In this document: in pieces, positions 14,824 through 19,941 of the stretch | Layout of the letters: each line of letters opens with the position of its first letter | Numbering within the stretch: the stretch's first letter is position 1 | Assembly (NCBI GenBank): GCA_002430405.1 | Contig: DJBM01000052.1 | Span: forward strand, 1-19,941 | Source of the DNA: Actinobacteria bacterium UBA5976 | GTDB lineage: Bacteria; Actinomycetota; Actinomycetes; S36-B12; UBA5976 | DNA length: 19,941 bases | Direction of reading: 5' to 3' | Notes under the pieces: generated by a model | What the model was told of the DNA's origin: nothing | The model's database searches: none | The model's input: the letters and a program-made list of their open reading frames with translations, nothing else | Translations under genes and position numbers: made by a program

Positions 14824-15444
14824 ATGTTGTCAGCTATCAATGAATTCGTAGCCACAGTTATATTCACAGTTCTTGGGTATCAAGTAACGCTCTTAGAGTT
14901 TGTTGCAGTACTCGCATCCCTAATTGGCGTTTGGCTCGGCACAACGGGTAAACAAATAATGTGGCCATGGTGGGGTGTATCCGGTGTGCTATACGGCTGG
15001 TTGTTTATTAATTATTCACTCTACGCCAGCGCTGCAGTGCAGTTGGTTTTTATTGTTGCGGCTATTTTGGGTTGGTTTGGTTGGGGACCAAAAGGTGCGA
15101 CTTCAAAAAATCTTTCCTGGCTGCAGCGCGCCCTAATTATTGTCATTGGCGTCGTTACTTGGTTGGCAATCACACCTGCATTAATTTCAATTGGTGCAGC
15201 AGCTGCCAGACCTGATGCATTCGGTTTAGTTTTTAGCGTTATTGCACAAGTTCTTATGGTCTTGCAATATCGGGAAAATTGGCTGGTTTGGTTAATAGTT
15301 GATGTTGTGTATGTGAGCCTTTACTGGAATCAAGATCTCAAGTTCACCTCCTTGCTTTACGTGTTATTCACTGGAATAGCAATGCGCGGTTGGATCAATT
15401 GGCGAAAATTGGAAAGCGAGTCCGCAGGAAGCCAAGGTGCCTGA
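14824..15444 (+). CDS. PnuC-family vitamin transporter, probably thiamine-type (PnuT-like)
   Basis: A 206-aa membrane protein of the PnuC family, facilitators that move an uncharged vitamin precursor inward, where phosphorylation traps it. About seven hydrophobic helices are visible. Family motifs include WPWWGVSGVLYGWLFINY (48-65), Gln73 with GWFGW (83-87), and the C-terminal ENWLVWLIVDVVYVSLY (151-167). The ATG at 14824 has GGGAGG nine bases upstream and gives a normal length; the in-frame GTG at 14752 lies inside the leader's P2 stem and would add a non-conserved hydrophilic tail. Classic PnuC carries nicotinamide riboside, but the TPP-riboswitch-like leader points to thiamine (PnuT). The next gene, a P-loop kinase, overlaps by eight bases and is the likely trapping enzyme. 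Substrate is an inference from regulation, since riboside transport cannot be excluded by sequence alone. Confidence 0.82.
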   Translation: MLSAINEFVATVIFTVLGYQVTLLEFVAVLASLIGVWLGTTGKQIMWPWWGVSGVLYGWLFINYSLYASAAVQLVFIVAAILGWFGWGPKGATSKNLSWLQRALIIVIGVVTWLAITPALISIGAAAARPDAFGLVFSVIAQVLMVLQYRENWLVWLIVDVVYVSLYWNQDLKFTSLLYVLFTGIAMRGWINWRKLESESAGSQGA

Positions 15445-15994
15445 TCAACTTTCTCTTGTATCTGCAGTAGCGGCTATTCAAAATAGTTTGCCAAAATGTG
15501 GGCAAGTGCGTGTTGTCACTATTGATGGACCTGCAGGCAGTGGCAAAACAACATTGGCCACAGCGTTAGCTAGGGAACTTCAGCAAGCAAGTGTGATTCA
15601 CCTCGATGAGTTATACGAAGGCTGGGATAAGTCACTAGACCCAGTTTTATTCGAAAGAATTCAAGCTTGGATTTTGAAGCCACTGGAAAACGGATTACCG
15701 CCAAAACATCTGCGTTATGACTGGGGGAAGATGGCCTTTACTTCTTGGCAAGAGGTTGCTTACTCACCAGTGGTAATTATCGAAGGAGTTGGCTCGGGAC
15801 ATTCTTCGCTACGACCATATGTGTCGCAGGCAATTTGGATTGAAGCTGATGAAGATTTACTGCTCGAAAGAGTTGTAACGCGTGACGGCGAATCAGTTCG
15901 AGGCGAAATGTTGACTTGGCAAGCACGAGAAAAGGCCTACTTCGAACTACATGCAGTAAAGAACTGCGCTAATTTGCACTGCCGAGGTCAATGA
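15437..15994 (+). CDS. P-loop small-molecule kinase (uridine-kinase-like), possible partner of the PnuC-family transporter
   Basis: A 185-aa nucleotide-binding protein. Walker A GPAGSGKT is at 31-38, preceded by VVTIDGPAG. VIHLDELYEGWD (about 53-64) resembles the substrate-binding DD-Y-W segment of uridine/pantothenate-type kinases. VVIIEGVGSGHSSL matches the Walker B strand and following loop of that group, and a lid with ERVVTRDGESVRGEMLTWQA carries several arginines. It starts at GTG 15437 with AGGAAG five bases upstream and overlaps the transporter stop (GTGCCTGA), so the two proteins are co-translated. PnuC-family uptake needs a kinase to trap its substrate, which makes this the candidate. 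It is not a recognisable thiamine pyrophosphokinase or NadR; the substrate could be thiamine, a riboside or something else. Confidence in the kinase fold is high, in the substrate low. Confidence 0.8.
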   Translation: MPDQLSLVSAVAAIQNSLPKCGQVRVVTIDGPAGSGKTTLATALARELQQASVIHLDELYEGWDKSLDPVLFERIQAWILKPLENGLPPKHLRYDWGKMAFTSWQEVAYSPVVIIEGVGSGHSSLRPYVSQAIWIEADEDLLLERVVTRDGESVRGEMLTWQAREKAYFELHAVKNCANLHCRGQ

Positions 15995-16010
15995 TAGTAA
16001 ACGACCGCTG

Positions 16011-16751
16011 TTACCAAGGAACGATTTTTCGATCTTCCCAGAGAAATCCAGTTTCGGTTTCGGCATCGTGAATTCGCGTAGCTAACCAGCAAATTGTGTC
16101 AGCTGCTTCATCTGGAGTGCGCGGTGCTAACGGACCTCCCATATCAGTTTGTGTGTGATTAGGGCACATCGCGTCCACGAGCACACCGCGCGTACCATTT
16201 CCTAATTCGGCTGCCAAGTTTTTCGTTAACGCATTTACGCCCGCTTTTGATATGCGATATGGCGCCAGCCCACCAGCTAAACCTGGGCCAGTGAACCTCC
16301 CGAGGCAAGCGGAGACATTAATGATTCGGCCACTTTTGCGCGCGGCCATTTGTGGTCCAATCGCAGAGATCATGTTGAATGTGCCATCAAGATTGATCGA
16401 CATTACCCGACGCCATTCTTGGGCAGAGGTGCGCAAGGTTTTCGCCATCTTCTCACTCATAACACCTGCAGAATTTATCAAGATGTCAGTTCGCGCAGCC
16501 AATCCGTGATTACTGATTTTTTCGGTCACGGCCTCGCTGTTTGCGACATCTAGAGCGATGCCGTCAGCATCAATTCCAAAACTCACTAACTGTGCAACCG
16601 CGCGCGTCAAGTTCAAGGGATTTACTCCTACGAGCAGCACCGTTGCGCCACGATTGCCGAGCGCCTTGGCAGCGCTAAATCCAATCCCCCGTGAGCCGCC
16701 CGTGATCAACACGATTTGGTCTGCAAGCTCATTCGATGACTCTTGCTGCAT
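16011..16751 (-). CDS. Short-chain dehydrogenase/reductase (SDR)
   Basis: A classical SDR oxidoreductase, 246 aa from the chosen start. TGGSRGIG (about residues 17-24) binds NAD(P), LDVAN gives the acidic residue near the adenine, and NSAGVM replaces the usual NNAG. The catalytic triad is Ser in INVSACLG with Tyr and Lys in APYRISKAG. SINLDGTFN carries the structural Asn, and the C-terminal part holds CPNHTQTDMGGP, a PG-type loop variant. The substrate is not predictable. The frame stays open to an ATG at 16826, but the ATG at 16751 gives the normal SDR N-terminus, has an AAGGAT just upstream (very close), and leaves about 100 bases for divergent promoters with kgd; ATGs at 16787 and 16826 are alternatives. 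It converges with the kinase gene 16 bases away, with no evident terminator. Confidence 0.83.
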   Translation of the reverse strand: MQQESSNELADQIVLITGGSRGIGFSAAKALGNRGATVLLVGVNPLNLTRAVAQLVSFGIDADGIALDVANSEAVTEKISNHGLAARTDILINSAGVMSEKMAKTLRTSAQEWRRVMSINLDGTFNMISAIGPQMAARKSGRIINVSACLGRFTGPGLAGGLAPYRISKAGVNALTKNLAAELGNGTRGVLVDAMCPNHTQTDMGGPLAPRTPDEAADTICWLATRIHDAETETGFLWEDRKIVPW

Positions 16752-16852
16752 ATCCTTAAGACTGCCGTATCGAATCAAAAGGTGCATGTTCAAGGCAGAC
16801 AAATTGGCGCGATACGCTTGATACATTAATCGACCAGAAAGGCGCCAAAGCT

Positions 16853-19800
16853 GTGCCCGGACAAGTAAATAGTCCTTTTGGAGCTAATGATTGGCTCGTA
16901 GATGAGTTATATCAAGAGTTTTTAGCCGATAAGAATTCAGTGGATTCCGCTTGGTGGGAGTTTTTTGCTGATTACACGCCTAGCGAATATTCACCGGTAG
17001 CTGCAACTACAAATCTGCAACCCAGATTAAGTGCTCCTGCCCCCTCGGGCGCTACGAGTGTTCCGGCAGCGAATCCAACACCTGTCGCTAGCGCACCTGC
17101 TCCAGTAACAAATCAAGTTCCTGTTGCGCCTGCGTCAACTGCCTCCGATGTTAAGCCAGCACAAGTTTCTTCAACTCCAGAGATTGTTGAAAAACTAAAA
17201 GGCGCATCCGCACGAGTCGTTACAAACATGGAAGCAAGCTTGGAAGTTCCAACTGCTACCTCCGTGCGCGCAATTCCAGCAAAACTTATGGTGGATAACC
17301 GGATTGTTATTAATAATCATTTAGCTCGTGGTCGAGGTGGAAAAGTTAGTTTTACCCACATAATTGGTTTTGCAATTGTGCGCGCGCTGCGGGAAATGCC
17401 AGACATGAATGTGTCTTACACAACCTTGAAAGATAAGCCAGCCATTACACGTCATCAACAAATTGGACTAGGTCTGGCAATAGATCTCGCTAAAGAAGAT
17501 GGTTCCCGTCAACTTTTAGTGCCGTGCATCAAAAGTGCGGACCAAATGGATTTTGCCGCTTTTTGGGCGGGGTATGAGGACGTCGTTCGCAAAGCTCGCG
17601 CTGGGAAATTAACAGTTGAAGATTTCCAAGGTACAACTGCAAGTTTGACTAACCCAGGAACTATTGGCACCGTTCATTCAGTTCCCCGCTTAATGCCTGG
17701 ACAAGGCGTAATCATTGGCGTTGGCGCGATGGATTATCCCGCCGAATGGCAGGGTGCATCCGAGGACGCATTGGCGCGCAACGCTGTAAGCAAGACGCTG
17801 ACACTTACGAGCACTTATGACCATCGGGTAATCCAAGGCGCGCAATCTGGAGACTTTTTACGCCGCGTACATAATTTGTTAATTGGCGAATCTGGTTTTT
17901 ATGACGACATCTTCCGAGCACTACTTATTCCTTACGAACCAATTCGCTGGGCACAGGATCTAGCAACCTCTCACGATGCTGATTTAGATAAGACTGCTCG
18001 AGTCCAAGAATTGATCCATGCCTTCCGAGTGCGTGGTCACCTCCTAGCTGACATTGATCCACTGGAATACCACCAAAGATCACATCCTGATTTAGACATT
18101 GCGAGTCATTCCTTGTCACTTTGGGATTTGGATCGAGAATTTGCCACAGGTGGTTTTGGTGGTCGGCCATTTGCCAAACTTCGCGACATTTTGGGCACTC
18201 TGCGCGATGCGTATTGCAGAACTGTGGGCGTTGAATACATGCACATCCAAGATCCAGAGCAGCGTAAATGGATTCAAGATCGGTTAGAAAAAAAGCAAGA
18301 CAAAGTAGATCGCGATGAACAATTGCGAATTTTGCGCAAGTTAAACGAAGCCGAAGCTTTTGAAAGTTTCTTGCAGACTAAATACGTTGGGCAAAAAAGA
18401 TTTAGTCTTGAAGGCGGCGAAAGCGCAATCCCGTTTGTAGATCAAATTTTAATTGAGGCTGCAAATGCGCAACTCGATGAAGTTTGCATTGGCATGATGC
18501 ACCGTGGCCGACTAAACGTGCTCGCAAATATCGCAGGAAAGAGTTACGGAAAAATCTTTAGCGAGTTTGAAGGTAACTATGGCGAAGAATCAGTTCAAGG
18601 TTCTGGTGATGTGAAATACCACCTCGGAACTAAAGGTACTTACAAAACGGCAGCCGGCGCAGAAGTCAAGGTTTACCTTGCAGCAAACCCTTCCCACTTA
18701 GAAGCAGTGGACCCGGTTCTGGAAGGAATTGTTCGCGCCAAGCTAGACATCATCGGAATCAAAGAAAAATACTCAGTACTTCCGCTGGTATTACACGGCG
18801 ACGCCGCATTTGCTGGTCAAGGAGTAGTTGCCGAAACACTTCAAATGAGTCAACTACAGGGTTACCGCGTGGGTGGCACGATCCACTTAGTTATCAACAA
18901 CCAAGTTGGATTCACTACTTCCCCGCGTTACGGCCGCACAAGTGTTTACCCAACCGATGTAGCTCGCATGATTCAAGCGCCAGTGTTTCACGTAAATGGC
19001 GATGATCCCGAAGCTGTAGTTAGAGTTGCGCAATTAGCATTTGAATTCCGCCAAGAGTTTCACAAAGACGTAGTTATCGACTTGGTGTGCTACCGTCGCC
19101 GCGGACATAACGAAGCTGATGATCCTTCATTAACTCAGCCACTTATGTACGAGATCATTGATCAAAAGCGATCGGTTCGTAAGTTATATACCGAAGCCCT
19201 TGTGGGTCGTGGTGACATAACTCTCGAAGAAGCCGAAGGTGCCTTGAAGCATTATCAAGTTGAACTAGAAGGTGTTTTTCAAGCCACCAAGTCGCAAACA
19301 TCTGGACATTTCAATGCAGCCGCAGCTGAAGTTATTTCTCACGGCCAGCAAACTCTGGAACCCCAAACACCAACTTGGGAAGTTCCTACTGCAATCACAC
19401 GCGAGGTAATTGATCGGGTAGTTGCCAGCCAAACCAAAATGCCTGATGGATTTACGGTTCACCCTCGATTAGCGCCACAATTAGCTCGTCGCGCTGAAAT
19501 GGTTGACACCGATGCAATCGACTGGGGTATGGGTGAAGCACTCGCTATCGGATCGTTGTTAACAGAAGGCACTGTGATTCGCCTGGCTGGACAAGATAGC
19601 CGGCGTGGAACATTTGGGCATCGTCACGCGGTAATTGTTGATAAAAATACTGGTTGGCAATACAAACCACTTAAGACTTGCTACGAAGCTGGCGCAAAGT
19701 TAGATGTCTATGACTCTCTGCTAAGTGAATACGCCGCTATGGGATTTGAATATGGCTATTCCGTAATTCGGCCAGAAGCGCTAACTATGTGGGAAGCGCA

Positions 19801-19941
19801 ATTCGGCGACTTTGCAAACGGCGCGCAAACCATGATTGATGAATACATCACAACTGGCGAGCAAAAGTGGGCGCAAAAAAGCAGCGTAGTTTTGTTACTT
19901 CCCCACGGTCAAGAAGGTCAAGGACCAGATCACTCATCAGC
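16853..19941 (+). CDS. kgd: Multifunctional 2-oxoglutarate enzyme Kgd/OdhA (E2-E1 fusion), 3' end outside window
   Basis: This is the actinobacterial fused 2-oxoglutarate dehydrogenase component of the TCA cycle, 1029 codons present and open at the right edge. NSPFGANDWLVDELYQEF begins the E1-type N-terminal segment, followed by a Pro/Ala/Thr-rich linker (about 45-110). The E2-like succinyltransferase domain (about 115-350) contains EVPTATSVRAIPAKL, LTNPGTIGTVHSVPRLMPGQ and the catalytic STYDHR with His324. The E1 domain follows: MHRGRLNVLANI, the thiamine diphosphate/Mg motif from GDAAFAGQG (Asp650) to NNQVGFTT (682-689), and the late SGQDSRRGTF-like AGQDSRRGTFGHRH. There is no lipoyl domain, as in Kgd/OdhA, which borrow one from a separate E2. 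The start is GTG 16853 with AAAGG about ten bases upstream; no in-frame ATG fits. It diverges from the SDR gene. Confidence 0.95.
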   Translation, partial: MPGQVNSPFGANDWLVDELYQEFLADKNSVDSAWWEFFADYTPSEYSPVAATTNLQPRLSAPAPSGATSVPAANPTPVASAPAPVTNQVPVAPASTASDVKPAQVSSTPEIVEKLKGASARVVTNMEASLEVPTATSVRAIPAKLMVDNRIVINNHLARGRGGKVSFTHIIGFAIVRALREMPDMNVSYTTLKDKPAITRHQQIGLGLAIDLAKEDGSRQLLVPCIKSADQMDFAAFWAGYEDVVRKARAGKLTVEDFQGTTASLTNPGTIGTVHSVPRLMPGQGVIIGVGAMDYPAEWQGASEDALARNAVSKTLTLTSTYDHRVIQGAQSGDFLRRVHNLLIGESGFYDDIFRALLIPYEPIRWAQDLATSHDADLDKTARVQELIHAFRVRGHLLADIDPLEYHQRSHPDLDIASHSLSLWDLDREFATGGFGGRPFAKLRDILGTLRDAYCRTVGVEYMHIQDPEQRKWIQDRLEKKQDKVDRDEQLRILRKLNEAEAFESFLQTKYVGQKRFSLEGGESAIPFVDQILIEAANAQLDEVCIGMMHRGRLNVLANIAGKSYGKIFSEFEGNYGEESVQGSGDVKYHLGTKGTYKTAAGAEVKVYLAANPSHLEAVDPVLEGIVRAKLDIIGIKEKYSVLPLVLHGDAAFAGQGVVAETLQMSQLQGYRVGGTIHLVINNQVGFTTSPRYGRTSVYPTDVARMIQAPVFHVNGDDPEAVVRVAQLAFEFRQEFHKDVVIDLVCYRRRGHNEADDPSLTQPLMYEIIDQKRSVRKLYTEALVGRGDITLEEAEGALKHYQVELEGVFQATKSQTSGHFNAAAAEVISHGQQTLEPQTPTWEVPTAITREVIDRVVASQTKMPDGFTVHPRLAPQLARRAEMVDTDAIDWGMGEALAIGSLLTEGTVIRLAGQDSRRGTFGHRHAVIVDKNTGWQYKPLKTCYEAGAKLDVYDSLLSEYAAMGFEYGYSVIRPEALTMWEAQFGDFANGAQTMIDEYITTGEQKWAQKSSVVLLLPHGQEGQGPDHSS

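Noticed and set aside
16752..16826. SDR start at ATG 16826
   Set aside because: It would add 25 residues before the Rossmann fold, has no SD and leaves only 26 bases to the divergent kgd start; kept only as an alternative.
1..19941. CRISPR array, insertion sequence or phage island
   Set aside because: No spaced direct repeats, transposase or phage-like genes were found; all genes fit ordinary metabolic families.

Overview
The window looks like chromosomal DNA of a low-GC, streamlined actinobacterium, plausibly a freshwater acI/Nanopelagicales-type lineage. The main evidence is the truncated last gene, which encodes the fused E2-E1 2-oxoglutarate enzyme (Kgd/OdhA) found in Actinobacteria. The mid-40s GC (judged by eye), short intergenic gaps, many ATGA-type overlaps and frequent GTG starts fit this. 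The exact genus is an inference.

Region 1 (1-4717) is a polyamine-type ABC importer: the C-terminal end of PotA, permeases PotB and PotC, and two tandem PotD-like lipoproteins. The first PotD gene carries a near-perfect 37-nt hairpin directly after its start codon, and a one-base frameshift inside that hairpin. The second PotD gene has its own leader and a strong RBS, and ends in a bidirectional terminator shared with the convergent LysR gene.

Region 2 (4711-12308) is a LysR regulator divergent from six closely spaced genes: a flavin monooxygenase, a RidA-family protein, a DUF1028 protein, an M20 amidohydrolase, a PuuC-like aldehyde dehydrogenase and a class III (SpuC-like) aminotransferase. 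The 134-bp divergent spacer holds a clear T-N11-A palindrome. With the importer next door this reads as an uptake-and-catabolism locus for a polyamine or acylated amine. The FMO/RidA/DUF1028/M20 part has no assigned pathway that I recognise.

Region 3 (12307-14601) has a LysE-family exporter, a secreted M15 D,D-carboxypeptidase, and a membrane-anchored class A beta-lactamase-like serine hydrolase. The last two genes are convergent and overlap through a shared CTAG. A tRNA-Arg(CCG) lies just upstream of the hydrolase on the minus strand.

Region 4 (about 14691-15994) holds a divergent TPP (THI-box) riboswitch-like leader, a PnuC-family transporter whose likely start is the ATG at 14824, and an overlapping P-loop kinase. 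This suggests thiamine (PnuT-type) uptake with trapping by phosphorylation, rather than nicotinamide riboside uptake.

Region 5 (16011-19941) holds a minus-strand short-chain dehydrogenase divergent from kgd, which runs off the window. Kgd depends on thiamine diphosphate, so it would be a consumer of the vitamin that region 4 appears to import.

No gene-free stretch exceeds 300 bases. No insertion sequence, CRISPR array or phage gene is visible.
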